DNA of 64,000 bases from an uncultured Burkholderiales bacterium (GCA_946480465.1 CAMLJY010000007.1:62001-126000), one strand, 5' to 3'. Shown: positions 27,303 through 35,344, counted from the first letter of the stretch. Program-made: numbers and translations. The notes: generated from the letters alone by a model not told the origin.

Positions 27303-28562
27303 ATGTCCATGCAAGAACCTGCCTTCTCGATCCTGAGCCAGCCGGTGGCGCCGGGCCGCATCAGCCCGGTGCCGGGCGCGGCGCCGCTGGAATCCATCCT
27401 GTCGGCGGTGCGCGAGATGGTGCCCGCCCTGCGCGCCAATGCGCGCGAGACCGAGCTGCAGCGCCGCGTCTCCGCCGACGTCAGCCAGCAGTTTCACGAC
27501 ATTGGCGTCTATCGCCTGATGCAGCCCGGCCGCTTTGGCGGCTACGAATACGGCTTCACCGCGCTGCTGGACGTCATCAGCGAGATCGGCCGCGGCTGCG
27601 CGTCCGCTTCGTGGGCCGGCACGCTGGGCGCCATCCACGGCTGGCTGCTGAGCCTGTTCCCGGAACAGGCGCAGGTGGACGTGTGGGGCGCCAACCCGAA
27701 GGCGATCATGTGCGGCTCCTACGCGCCTTCGGGCACCGTGGAAGCGGCGGAAGGCGGCTGGCGCATCAGCGGCCAATGGAAGTTCGCGTCCAATGTCGAC
27801 AACTCCGACTGGGCCGTGCTGGGCGCGCTGCTGCCGCCTTCCGAGAAGGGCGGCGCGCCGGTGGGTGCCTTCCTGCTGGTGCCGCGCAGCGACTGGTCCA
27901 TCCTGGACGACTGGCAGGTGGCCGGCCAGGCCGGCACCGGTTCAAAGAGCGTGCTGATCGAGCAGCCGGTGTTCGTGCCGGCGCACCGCAAGCTGGGCTT
28001 CGGCGAAGCCGGTTCGGGCAACCCGCCCGGCGCCCAGGTGCATGCCAACCCGATCTACCGCATTCCCTTCCTCGGCGCGATCCCGCTGTGCCTGGTGGCG
28101 CCCATGATCGGCAATGCGCAGCACGCGGTCGAGAGCTTCGTCGACAGCGTCGCCTCGCGCGTAACCCGCGGCGGCGTGGCGGGCGCGGGCAACCGCGTGG
28201 CGCAGTTCCCGCAGGTGCAGTCGCGCGCGGCCTCGGCCGCGGCCGCGGTGGACGCGGCGCGGCTGGTGGTCGACCGCGACACCGCCGACCTGGAGCGCGC
28301 GGCCGTGGCCGGCGGCAAGATCCCGATCGACATCCGCATCCGCTGCCGCCGCGGCCACACCTTCGCGACGAAGCTGTGCCTGGGCGCGATCCAGGACATC
28401 CTGGCCAACGTGGGCGCTTCCGGCATGGCGCTGGACAACCCGGTGCAGCGCATCTGGCGCGACGGCACCATGATCTCCGCGCACATCACGCTGAACTGGG
28501 ACGGCGTGTCGTCCATGGTGGGCCAGCACATGCTGGGCCTGGAGCCCAAGGGCGCCTACTGA
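27303..28562 (+). CDS. Class D flavin-dependent monooxygenase (acyl-CoA dehydrogenase fold, HpaH/HsaA-like)
   Basis: A 419-residue protein with the acyl-CoA dehydrogenase fold. VSQQFHDIGVYRLMQPGRFGGYEYGF near residue 60-85 is the N-terminal helical domain. GGWRISGQWKFASNVDNSDW near 152 is the beta domain. IGNAQHAVESFVDSVASR and ATKLCLGAIQDILANVGASG near 265 and 358 are helical. It lacks the acyl-CoA catalytic base pattern and matches two-component aromatic hydroxylases that use reduced flavin (p-hydroxyphenylacetate, 3-HSA or indole-acetate type). The flavin would come from the reductase encoded at 30355-30897. It probably ortho-hydroxylates a phenol to the catechol that the dioxygenase opens (inference). 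Confidence 0.8.
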   Translation: MSMQEPAFSILSQPVAPGRISPVPGAAPLESILSAVREMVPALRANARETELQRRVSADVSQQFHDIGVYRLMQPGRFGGYEYGFTALLDVISEIGRGCASASWAGTLGAIHGWLLSLFPEQAQVDVWGANPKAIMCGSYAPSGTVEAAEGGWRISGQWKFASNVDNSDWAVLGALLPPSEKGGAPVGAFLLVPRSDWSILDDWQVAGQAGTGSKSVLIEQPVFVPAHRKLGFGEAGSGNPPGAQVHANPIYRIPFLGAIPLCLVAPMIGNAQHAVESFVDSVASRVTRGGVAGAGNRVAQFPQVQSRAASAAAAVDAARLVVDRDTADLERAAVAGGKIPIDIRIRCRRGHTFATKLCLGAIQDILANVGASGMALDNPVQRIWRDGTMISAHITLNWDGVSSMVGQHMLGLEPKGAY

Positions 28563-28575
28563 TTCATTTCCAACC

Positions 28576-28617
28576 GAGGGGCGCGCGCGGCCGAAGGCGG
28601 CCTCGCGCGCCCTCTTT
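28576..28617 (+). terminator. Rho-independent terminator-like hairpin after monooxygenase gene
   Basis: A GC-rich stem starts at 28576 (GAGGGGCGCGCGCGGCC) and is mirrored by GGCC-T-CGCGCGCCCTC ending at 28614, followed by TTT. It lies 14 bp after the stop codon. The downstream gene has its own strong ribosome-binding site, so this may end the main operon or only attenuate it. Confidence 0.5.
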
Positions 28618-28647
28618 CACTTCATGACCTGGAACGGAGGATTCACC

Positions 28648-29058
28648 ATGCATCTCAAACGCGTGCTGTCGACCGAGGATGTCGACGCGATCCTGGAGGC
28701 GGCCATGGCCCATGCGCGCAACAACGCCTGGGACGTCAGCGTCGCCGTCGTCGACGATGGCGGTCACCTGCTGGCGCTGAAGCGGCTGACCGGCGCTTCG
28801 CCGTCCACGACCCGCATTGCAACGGCCAAGGCGCGCACGGCGGCGCTGGGCCGGCGCGAGAGCAAGTTCTATGAAGACATGATCGGACAGGGGCGCCTGG
28901 CCTTCCTGACCGCGCCCGGGCTGGACTGCCTGCTCGAAGGCGGCGTGCCGATCTTTGCCGACGGCGTGTGCGTGGGGGCGGTGGGCGTCAGCGGCGTGAA
29001 GTCGCAGTACGACTCCGAGATTGCGCATGCGGGCATTGCCGCGGCCATTCCGGCCTAG
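28648..29058 (+). CDS. GlcG/HbpS family heme-binding-like protein
   Basis: A 136-residue protein starting at the ATG at 28648 behind GGAGG (28636-28640). DVDAILEAAMAHARNNAWDVSVAVVDDGGHLLAL, quoted here as the N-terminal region (residues about 10-43), and the later GGVPIFADGVCVGAVGVSG near 100 are hallmarks of the GlcG/HbpS/PduO-C fold. HbpS binds heme in Streptomyces; GlcG-like proteins often accompany catabolic oxidoreductases with unclear roles. No signal peptide is visible, so it is probably cytoplasmic. It is the last plus-strand gene before two minus-strand genes. Confidence 0.82.
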   Translation: MHLKRVLSTEDVDAILEAAMAHARNNAWDVSVAVVDDGGHLLALKRLTGASPSTTRIATAKARTAALGRRESKFYEDMIGQGRLAFLTAPGLDCLLEGGVPIFADGVCVGAVGVSGVKSQYDSEIAHAGIAAAIPA

Positions 29059-29076
29059 GACATTTCACACGACCCT

Positions 29077-29095
29077 GGGCGGCCATGGGCCGCCC
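29077..29095. terminator. Bidirectional terminator-like hairpin between convergent genes
   Basis: GGGCGGCC (29077-29084) and GGCCGCCC (29088-29095) form a perfect 8-bp stem with an ATG loop. It sits in the 45-bp gap between convergent stop codons. There is no T-run, so efficiency is uncertain. Confidence 0.4.
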
Positions 29096-29103
29096 GGCCG
29101 CGC

Positions 29104-29517
29104 TTACCGCTCCGCCGTGCGTTGCGCGGCAAGGTCCGGATCGATCGCCGACCAGTTCGCGTCCGTCGCCTTGACCTGGCCGGGCGCGCGGTCGCCGATG
29201 AAGTAATACAGCGGCTGCCCCCGGAAAGACCACTGTGCGCGGCCGTCCTGGCGGCGGATGATCTTGTAGTCCGGGTGCGGCGACCTGGCGCGCCGCGCGA
29301 TGAAGGGCGGCCAGGTCCGGGCACAGGCGCCCATGCAGGTGCTGGCGTCGGGCCCATCCAGTGCGAATGCGTAGAGCGTTCGGCCACGAAGGTCCGTCAG
29401 GAATTCGCCATTCGTGCGCGCCGGCGGCTCGGCGGGGCCGCCGGCGGCGGCGATGGCCGCCGGTGCGGCACAAGCCAGGGCCAACAACAGGCCGGAAACC
29501 ATGACAAGGTGGTTCAT
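29104..29517 (-). CDS. Secreted repeat protein of unknown function (PF03640-like)
   Basis: A 137-residue exported protein. A signal peptide spans residues 1-24 (MVSGLLLALACAAPAAIAAA), with no clear lipobox. The mature part has two copies of the family pattern: a strand ending in GRTLYAFALDGPDASTCMGACARTWPP near residue 45-71, and GQPLYYFIGDRAPGQVKATD near 100. The two cysteines Cys61 and Cys65 are probably disulfide-bonded. The family occurs in periplasmic or cell-surface proteins near redox and membrane cytochrome genes. It follows, 19 bp downstream, a membrane protein gene on the same strand. Confidence 0.8.
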   Translation of the reverse strand: MNHLVMVSGLLLALACAAPAAIAAAGGPAEPPARTNGEFLTDLRGRTLYAFALDGPDASTCMGACARTWPPFIARRARSPHPDYKIIRRQDGRAQWSFRGQPLYYFIGDRAPGQVKATDANWSAIDPDLAAQRTAER

Positions 29518-29536
29518 CGGAAATCCTCGGGACCGT

Positions 29537-30175
29537 TCAGGTGGACAGCGGGCGCCGTTCGGGCCGGGCGCCGGAGAATGTGCCGGGGCGCCCCAGGTTG
29601 GCGATCAGCCGCGGCCGCACGATGCCCAGCGCCACCAGCAGCGCGAGTGACAGCGCGGCGGCATAGAGCAGCATGAGTCCCGGGTAGCCCAGGGCCGGTA
29701 CCAGCGGCTTGCACACGCCGAGGAATGCGGCGAAGAGCCAGGTGGCCGCGCTCACGGCGCCCAACACGGTCGGCAGCAGGCCGGTCCTTGCGGTTTCTCC
29801 ATCGGGCCGCATCAGGCGGCGAAACACGATGCCGTGCAGCGCAAATCCATTGAGGGTGAGCAGGCTCACGACCGTCAGCTTGGCCTGCAGCTTGGGCTGG
29901 GCCAGCAGCAATTCGAATGAAAAGCTCGTGTCGAGCCAGATGATGCTCAGCCCGCTGAGCCACAGCAGGACCAGTGTCACCCCCACCACGCCCAAGGCGC
30001 GCGTCAGCAATGCGCGGTTGAGCCGGCGCCGGGCGAAGATGGCGAAGTCGCAGAAGGCCACCGCCGCACCGGCCGCGCAAAAGGCGAACAGGTGCACGAC
30101 GATGAGCGACATGCGAGCGACCGCTTTGGGTTCGAGGTACTCCACGGGATGGTCCTGACTGCTGTGGTTCAACAT
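29537..30175 (-). CDS. Polytopic inner-membrane protein, unknown family
   Basis: A 212-residue protein with about six hydrophobic helices, among them LIVVHLFAFCAAGAAVAFCDFA, GVVGVTLVLLWLSGLSIIW, VVSLLTLNGFALHGIVF and YPGLMLLYAAALSLALLVALG. Histidines lie near helix ends (VVHLFAF, NGFALHGI), which could suit quinone or heme contact, but no cytochrome motif is clear. The start is uncertain: ATG at 30175 (used), 30112 or 30223. It is paired with the secreted PF03640-like gene. I do not recognise the family. Confidence 0.6.
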   Translation of the reverse strand: MLNHSSQDHPVEYLEPKAVARMSLIVVHLFAFCAAGAAVAFCDFAIFARRRLNRALLTRALGVVGVTLVLLWLSGLSIIWLDTSFSFELLLAQPKLQAKLTVVSLLTLNGFALHGIVFRRLMRPDGETARTGLLPTVLGAVSAATWLFAAFLGVCKPLVPALGYPGLMLLYAAALSLALLVALGIVRPRLIANLGRPGTFSGARPERRPLST

Positions 30176-30244
30176 GTTGCCGGTTGATACCATCCAAGGT
30201 AGATGGCCATTGCGGCGGCGCACAGCGTATTCAGGTGCCGGCTG

Positions 30245-30283
30245 ACTGGCCAGTGCGGCAGGGTCAATTCATGCTATTGACCC
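30245..30283. promoter_or_regulatory. Two inverted repeats upstream of the membrane-protein gene
   Basis: ACTGGCCAGT (30245-30254) is a perfect 10-bp palindrome. GGGTCAA (30261-30267) and TTGACCC (30277-30283) form a perfect inverted repeat with a 9-base spacer. Both lie in the 130-180-bp gap upstream of the minus-strand membrane protein gene, so they may be operators for it. Function is inferred. Confidence 0.4.
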
Positions 30284-30354
30284 GGTGAATGGAAATGGCC
30301 GCTCAGGTGAATCCCGAGCCGGTCGGGCGGTGCAGAGCGCGCATCAGGCCGGGA

Positions 30355-30897
30355 TCAGGCCACGGTCTCCACGCCAGCCAATTCCTGCAGCGTTCCCAGC
30401 TTCCCCGCATGAAACATCAAGGGCGCCATCTCGCGGCCGACGAAGTGGTCCACACGGCCGACGAGGATCGTGTGATCCCCTTCCTGGTGCCGTGAATAGG
30501 TGGTGCATTCATAGCTCGCCATCGCATCCGCCAGCACCGGCACCCCGCGCAGCCCGGGAGCGAACGACCCCTCGAACGCCGAGAACTTGTCCGGCGCCGG
30601 CCGTGCGAAATGCATCGCCAGCTCGCGGTGCTGCGCCCCCAGCATGTTGATCGCGAAGCCGCGCGTCGCGATGAACGCATCGGCGCTGCGCGCGTCGTCG
30701 CGGATGCTCCACAGGATGAGTGGTGGACTCAAGGACACCGACGCGAAGGAATTGATCGTCATGCCCTCGCGCTTGCCGTCCGCGCCCATCGTGGTGACGA
30801 TGCACACGCCGGTGGGAAAGGTGCCCAGCGCCTGCCGAAGCCGCTTGCCGTCGACGGTGCAGGCTTCGTTGCCGATGATCAGATCCCAAGAAAACAT
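30355..30897 (-). CDS. Flavin reductase (FMN/FAD), two-component monooxygenase partner
   Basis: A 180-residue flavin reductase-like protein (HpaC/HsaB/DIM6 fold). The start is the ATG at 30897 (FSWDLIIGN); sequence upstream lacks family features. LRQALGTFPTGVCIVTTMGADGKREGMTINSFASVSLSPPLIL covers residues about 22-64 and is the flavin-binding core. FAINMLGAQHRELAMHFA near residue 84 and DHTILVGRVDHF near 141 follow. It should supply reduced flavin to the class D monooxygenase encoded at 27303-28562, although it is on the opposite strand 1.8 kb away. An exact ATTC-N7-GAAT box lies 64-78 bp upstream. Confidence 0.88.
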   Translation of the reverse strand: MFSWDLIIGNEACTVDGKRLRQALGTFPTGVCIVTTMGADGKREGMTINSFASVSLSPPLILWSIRDDARSADAFIATRGFAINMLGAQHRELAMHFARPAPDKFSAFEGSFAPGLRGVPVLADAMASYECTTYSRHQEGDHTILVGRVDHFVGREMAPLMFHAGKLGTLQELAGVETVA

Positions 30898-30960
30898 GGC
30901 GTGGTCCCGTGGTGCATGAAGGCGTCGATCGATTGTGTGGCGCCATCTGCCGCCATGCCC

Positions 30961-30975
30961 ATTCACCGGCCGAAT
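30961..30975. promoter_or_regulatory. LysR-type box ATTC-N7-GAAT upstream of flavin reductase
   Basis: ATTC (30961-30964), spacer ACCGGCC, GAAT (30972-30975), identical in arms and spacing to the site at 20657-20671. It sits between the LysR stop and the flavin reductase start, pointing to control of the reductase together with the dioxygenase operon. Binding is inferred. Confidence 0.5.
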
Positions 30976-30984
30976 AGCGCGCAT

Positions 30985-31875
30985 TCACACTCGGTCGCGC
31001 GCGTGGCCCAGCGGCTGCGCCAGCGCCTCGAGCACGGCCTTGATGGCGGCTGAACGCGTGCCGGACTTGGCATAAAGCGCCGTGGCCTGCGTCGCCGGCA
31101 CCGGCAGATCCGGCAGCAGCCGCACCAGGCGGCCGGCGGCCAGGCAATCGGCCACCAGGAAAGCCGGCACCATGCCGATGCCCAACCCGGCGCGCACCGC
31201 GTCGCGCGTGACCAGCATGTTGCCGGTGCTCATGCGCCAGGCCACGCGGACCGGTTCACCGCCCACGGTCCAGTTGACCAGGTCGGGGCGGGTCACCACG
31301 GCGGCGTGCGCGGCCAGCTCGGCCGGCGTGCGCGGCGTGCCGTGCGATTCGATCCACGAGGGCGCGGCCACGATGACCATCGGGATGTCGGCCAGCTTGC
31401 GGCACACCAGCTCGCTGTCGTCGATGCGCCCCATGCGGATCGCCAGGTCGAAGCCTTCACCCACGACGCTGACGCGGCCGTCGTCCAGCTGCAGCTGGAT
31501 GCGCACCGCCGGATGCTTCTGCATGAAGGCCAGCAGGCGCGGCGCCACTTCCGCCTGCCCGTAGGCCACCGAAGCGGCGATGCGCAGCAGGCCGGCCGGC
31601 TCTGCGCTGCGGTTGCGCAGCTCCGACGAAGCCTCGTGCGCCGAATGCACCAGCGGCTGCACCTGCTCGAAATAGCGGCGCCCCGCATCCGTCAGGCTCA
31701 GGGCGCGGGTGGACCGCAGCACCAGCTGCGCGCCCAGCCGCTTCTCCAGCGCGGCCAGGTGGCGGCTGATGGTCGCCTTCGGCAGGTCCATCGCTCGGCC
31801 CGCGGCGCTGAGCGAGCCTTCTTCCACGATGCGCACGAACATTGCGACGCCGGACAGGTCATCGAAGTCTTTCAC
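30985..31875 (-). CDS. LysR family transcriptional regulator
   Basis: A 296-residue LysR protein of the CrgA/AaeR-like branch: FDDLSGVAMFVRIVEEGSLSAAGRAMDLPKATISRHLAALEKRL (residues 4-47) is the DNA-binding domain, and VRIQLQLDDGRVSVVGEGFDLAIRMG near 125-150 is the effector domain entrance. It differs from the two NodD-type regulators of the window. It is divergent from the DUF5519/ABM/monooxygenase/WrbA operon (81-bp gap), its likely target, and lies upstream of the flavin reductase gene on the same strand. Confidence 0.9.
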   Translation of the reverse strand: MKDFDDLSGVAMFVRIVEEGSLSAAGRAMDLPKATISRHLAALEKRLGAQLVLRSTRALSLTDAGRRYFEQVQPLVHSAHEASSELRNRSAEPAGLLRIAASVAYGQAEVAPRLLAFMQKHPAVRIQLQLDDGRVSVVGEGFDLAIRMGRIDDSELVCRKLADIPMVIVAAPSWIESHGTPRTPAELAAHAAVVTRPDLVNWTVGGEPVRVAWRMSTGNMLVTRDAVRAGLGIGMVPAFLVADCLAAGRLVRLLPDLPVPATQATALYAKSGTRSAAIKAVLEALAQPLGHARDRV

Positions 31876-31936
31876 CGTTCGTTCCGTTCCTCGAACACTG
31901 CAGTTCCACGGCGCGGACTATCCAATGCCGAGCCCC

Positions 31937-31951
31937 ATTCGCATACTGGAT
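31937..31951. promoter_or_regulatory. Near-match LysR-type box just before DUF5519 gene
   Basis: ATTC (31937-31940), spacer GCATACT, GGAT (31948-31951) differs by one base from ATTC-N7-GAAT. It lies only 5 bp before the next start codon, so it would act as a repressor site or be fortuitous. Confidence 0.3.
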
Positions 31952-31956
31952 TCGCG

Positions 31957-32490
31957 ATGTCCACCCCGTTCGAATCCCATTCCATCACGCTACCGCGCCG
32001 CAGCGGACCCCGCCCCCGCGTGACCGGCCATGCGCCGCAGGTGCAGCTGGACCAGTTTCCGCTGCAGTCGCTGCGGCCGGTGCTGCTGCAGCGGCTGCAT
32101 GCGCTGCCGGGCGTCACCTTCGCGCCCAGCCGGCGCGCGCCGCACGGCACCGTGGGGCTGCACTTGTGCGACGCCGCGGGCGGCGAATGCGCGTTCATGA
32201 TCGACCAAGAGTTCGCGCATGTCCATCCGGGTGAAGACGCCAGCCTGCACCTGCTGCTGCCCGATCCGCTGCGCCTGCGCGCCATCGAGGCCGGCTGGGC
32301 TGAGCCGCACCCGCTGGCCGGTTATCCGACGGTGCCGATGGGCATCGTCTTCCTGTACGCGCCGCGCTCGCCACAAGAGCTGGACGTCGTCGTCGACCTC
32401 GTCACGGCCTCGTGGCGCAACGCCTTCGACACCATCGACCACCCGCTCGACAACAACAACCCTTGCCAGGAGACCAGCCATGGCCGCTGA
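31957..32490 (+). CDS. DUF5519 (luciferase-domain) family protein
   Basis: A 177-residue soluble protein, ATG at 31957. The conserved pattern AFMIDQEFAHVHPGEDASLHLLLPDPLR at residues about 80-107 and GWAEPHPLAGYP near 115, then FLYAPRSPQELDVVVDLV, match my memory of the DUF5519 family, which has no established biochemical function. The invariant histidines in HVHP and SLHL could bind a metal. It overlaps the ABM gene by 11 bp, so they are translationally coupled. It is the first gene of a four-gene operon divergent from a LysR gene. Confidence 0.7.
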   Translation: MSTPFESHSITLPRRSGPRPRVTGHAPQVQLDQFPLQSLRPVLLQRLHALPGVTFAPSRRAPHGTVGLHLCDAAGGECAFMIDQEFAHVHPGEDASLHLLLPDPLRLRAIEAGWAEPHPLAGYPTVPMGIVFLYAPRSPQELDVVVDLVTASWRNAFDTIDHPLDNNNPCQETSHGR

Positions 32491-32830
32491 ACGCCCCATC
32501 CTGCCGGAGCCCGATCCGGGCGAGACCGGCCCCTATGTGCTCATCGGCAGCTGCCGCGCGAAGCCCGGCTGCGCGAACGAGCTGGAGCAGCTGATCCTCG
32601 GCCTCGTCGAGCCCATCCGCGGCGAGGCCGGCGCCATCGAGTTCCACGTGCACCGCGACCGCGCCGACCGCGACGTGTTCGTGATCTACGAGATCTACCG
32701 CAGCCGCGCCGAGCTGATGCAGCACATCCAGCAGCCCTACACGCAGCGCTTCATCGCCGATTGCAAGCCGCTGGTGGACGGGCCGCTGCGCCAGCAGTTC
32801 CTGCGCATGAGCAGCCGCCTGCCCGGCTGA
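32480..32830 (+). CDS. Antibiotic biosynthesis monooxygenase (ABM) domain protein
   Basis: A 116-residue protein beginning inside the previous gene, with AGGAGA upstream. A 17-residue leader is followed by the ABM ferredoxin-like fold: YVLIGSCRAKPGCANELEQLILGLVEPIRGEAGAIEFHVHRD (residues about 19-60), then FVIYEIYRSRAELMQHIQQPYTQRF. Members are cofactor-free quinol or anthrone oxygenases (YgiN, ActVA-Orf6) or heme-degrading IsdG-type proteins. The IsdG Asn/Trp/His set is not apparent. YgiN-like quinol oxidation fits the WrbA quinone reductase gene two positions downstream. Confidence 0.8.
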   Translation: MAAERPILPEPDPGETGPYVLIGSCRAKPGCANELEQLILGLVEPIRGEAGAIEFHVHRDRADRDVFVIYEIYRSRAELMQHIQQPYTQRFIADCKPLVDGPLRQQFLRMSSRLPG

Positions 32831-32841
32831 AAAGGACCACC

Positions 32842-34749
32842 GTGGGCCTGATCATCCTGGCCGCCTTGCTGGCCCTGATTCGATTGCTGTGGAGCGTGAT
32901 CACCGGCTACCCGGCGCCCCGCCTGTGGCCGCGGCGGCGGCGCAAGCCGCACCCGTCTTCAGCCGCGTGGCAGGCCAAGCACAAGGCCTCCTACGACGCG
33001 GTGCCCCAGCCGGCATCCGCGACGCCCGTGGCGCCAGCCCCGGCGGCCGCGCTGGATTGCGAAGTGCTCGTCGTCGGCGCCGGCCCCACCGGGCTGATGG
33101 CCGCTGCGCTGCTGCAGCGCAGCGGCGTGTCGGTGCGCATCGTCGACCAGCGGGTCCAGCCGTCCGCCGAATCGCGGGCCTTTGCGGTGCAGGCGCGCAC
33201 GGTGGAGCTGTTCCAGTCGCTGGGCCTGGCCGATGCGCTGCTGGACCACGGCATCGTCAACACCAGCATCAATTTCCACGCCGGCGGCAAGCCGATCGGG
33301 CGGCTCAACTTCGACCGCGCCATGGCGCCCGACACGCCGTACCCGTTCATCCTGATGGTGCCGCAGTGCGAGACCGAGGCGGTGCAGATCGACGACCTCA
33401 CGGCGCGCGGTGTCGTGATCGAGCGCGGCGTGGAAGTGAAGACGGTGGTGCAGGGCGAGCACCGCGTGCACACCCGCTGCACGGGCCCCGATGGCCGCGC
33501 CTTCGAGATCAGCAGCGCCTATGTGATCGGCGCCGACGGCGCGCACAGCATCGTGCGCAAGCAGCTGGGCCTGAGCTTCGAGGGCGCCAGCTACGAGCAG
33601 AGCTTCCTGCTGGCCGACTGCCAGGTGGACTGGGAACACGACCACCACAACTTCCGCATCTTCACCCACGGCGACCGCATCGGCCTGTTCCTGCCGCTGA
33701 AGGGCCACGCCATGTCGCGCGTGATGGCCACCGACCTGCGGGACGACCCGAGCAAGTCGCTGGCGATGACGCTGGAGGAATTGCAGGAAGCCTTCCGCGA
33801 GGCCACGCAACTGCCGGTGACGCTGAGCAATCCCGCGTGGACCACGCGCTACCGCACGCACCACCGCGGGGTGAAGCAGTACCGCGTCGGCCGCGCCTTC
33901 CTAGCCGGCGATGCGGCGCACATCCACTCGCCCGCCGGCGGCCAGGGCATGAACACCGGCCTGCAGGACGCGGCCAACCTGGCCTGGAAGCTGGCCGCGG
34001 TGCTGCGCGGCGGCGCGGACGATGCGCTGCTCGACTCCTACCATGCCGAACGTTATCCCGTCGGCCAGGACCTGCTGCGCTTCACCGACAAGCTGTTCTC
34101 GGCCTTTGCGGCGCAGCGGGGCTGGCGGGCGGCGCTGCGCGACCGCGTGGTCACCTTCGTGATGCGCCGCGCCACGCACCTCCCGATTCCGCACCGCAAG
34201 GCCTTCCGCCGGCTGTCGGAGATCGACATCGCCTACCGCCCTGGTGAATTCGTCGAAGACGCGCCGAACGCGCCCGAAGCCGGCCCGCGTGCCGGCCAGC
34301 GCGCGCCCAATGCCTACGTGCGGCGCGGCACGACGGTGTTCGACCTGATCGGTGGCTACCGGTTGTCGTTGCTGGTGCTGTCGCGCCGCACGCTGGCCGA
34401 CCACGAGGTGGCCGCGGTGCAGGCGGCGCTGCTGCGGCTGCGCAGCCGTGCGCCGGTGCAGGCGCAGCTGGTGGCGCGCGTGGTCGCGCGGCGCGACGAG
34501 CGTGTGATCGCCGCCGAAGCGGCAGAGGTCTTCGAACGTTATGGGCTGCAAGACGCGAATGCGCAGGCGCTGTACCTGGTGCGGCCCGACGGCTACGTGG
34601 CCTGGCGCTGCAGCGGGCTGGACTTCGAGGCTTGCGCGCAGTTCATGCACCGGCTCAGCGCCCGCGCGCCGGCCGCGCCGGCATTGACCATCACCACCGA
34701 TCGCGCCAGCGATCTTCTCAACGACTCGAAGGAAGTCCGATATGGCTAA
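32842..34749 (+). CDS. Membrane-anchored FAD-dependent aromatic hydroxylase (PheA/TfdB/MhpA type)
   Basis: A 635-residue flavoprotein monooxygenase. I choose the GTG at 32842 (AAAGGA upstream); the N-terminus is then a single hydrophobic helix ([20 protein letters not shown]) followed by a basic RRRRK cluster and a 40-residue linker, unusual for this soluble family. The FAD domain has [13 protein letters not shown] near residue 80, the DG motif [16 protein letters not shown] near 230 and the GD motif [21 protein letters not shown] near 353. The last 150 residues form the thioredoxin-like C-terminal domain. It hydroxylates a phenolic ring using NAD(P)H. It overlaps wrbA by 8 bp. Membrane location is inferred from sequence. 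Confidence 0.85.
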   Translation: MGLIILAALLALIRLLWSVITGYPAPRLWPRRRRKPHPSSAAWQAKHKASYDAVPQPASATPVAPAPAAALDCEVLVVGAGPTGLMAAALLQRSGVSVRIVDQRVQPSAESRAFAVQARTVELFQSLGLADALLDHGIVNTSINFHAGGKPIGRLNFDRAMAPDTPYPFILMVPQCETEAVQIDDLTARGVVIERGVEVKTVVQGEHRVHTRCTGPDGRAFEISSAYVIGADGAHSIVRKQLGLSFEGASYEQSFLLADCQVDWEHDHHNFRIFTHGDRIGLFLPLKGHAMSRVMATDLRDDPSKSLAMTLEELQEAFREATQLPVTLSNPAWTTRYRTHHRGVKQYRVGRAFLAGDAAHIHSPAGGQGMNTGLQDAANLAWKLAAVLRGGADDALLDSYHAERYPVGQDLLRFTDKLFSAFAAQRGWRAALRDRVVTFVMRRATHLPIPHRKAFRRLSEIDIAYRPGEFVEDAPNAPEAGPRAGQRAPNAYVRRGTTVFDLIGGYRLSLLVLSRRTLADHEVAAVQAALLRLRSRAPVQAQLVARVVARRDERVIAAEAAEVFERYGLQDANAQALYLVRPDGYVAWRCSGLDFEACAQFMHRLSARAPAAPALTITTDRASDLLNDSKEVRYG

Positions 34750-35344
34750 GGTCCTGATCCTCTATCACAGCGTGCATGGCCACGTGGAAGCGATGGCCCA
34801 CGCCGTGGCCGAAGGCGCGCGCGCGGTGCCCGGCAGCACGGTGGACGTGAAGCGCGTGCCCGAGACCATGGACCCCGAGGCCTTCGTGAAGGCCGGCGGC
34901 AAGATCGACCAGAAGGCGCCGGTGGCCAAGCCGGACGAGCTGGCCCACTACGACGCCATCATCTTCGGCACCGGCACGCGCTTCGGCAACATGTCGGGCC
35001 AGATGCGCACCTTCCTCGACCAGACCGGCGGCCTGTGGTTCGGCGGCGCGCTGGTGGGCAAGGTGGGTTCGGTGTTCGTGTCCAGCGCCACGCAGCACGG
35101 TGGCCAGGAAAGCACCGCGCTCACCTTCCACCCCACGCTGCTGCACCACGGCATGGTGGTGGTGGGCCTGCCCTATGCAGAGCCGCGCCAGATGGGCCTG
35201 GACGAGGTGAAGGGCGGCAGCCCCTATGGCGCATCGACCATCACGGGCAACAAGGGCGAGCGTTCGCCCAGCGAGGCCGAATTGGGCATGGCCCGCTTCC
35301 AGGGCGAGCACGTGACGAAGATAGCGACGAAGCTGTTCGGCTGA
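34742..35344 (+). CDS. wrbA: NAD(P)H:quinone oxidoreductase, WrbA type
   Basis: A 200-residue flavodoxin-fold protein of standard WrbA length. [24 protein letters not shown] at residues 3-26 is the FMN phosphate loop. [25 protein letters not shown] near 76-100 binds the isoalloxazine. [22 protein letters not shown] lies near 125, and [10 protein letters not shown] near 160. It reduces quinones by two electrons and avoids semiquinones. It overlaps the hydroxylase gene by 8 bp, so it probably removes quinones made by the hydroxylase and ABM proteins. Confidence 0.93.
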   Translation: MAKVLILYHSVHGHVEAMAHAVAEGARAVPGSTVDVKRVPETMDPEAFVKAGGKIDQKAPVAKPDELAHYDAIIFGTGTRFGNMSGQMRTFLDQTGGLWFGGALVGKVGSVFVSSATQHGGQESTALTFHPTLLHHGMVVVGLPYAEPRQMGLDEVKGGSPYGASTITGNKGERSPSEAELGMARFQGEHVTKIATKLFG

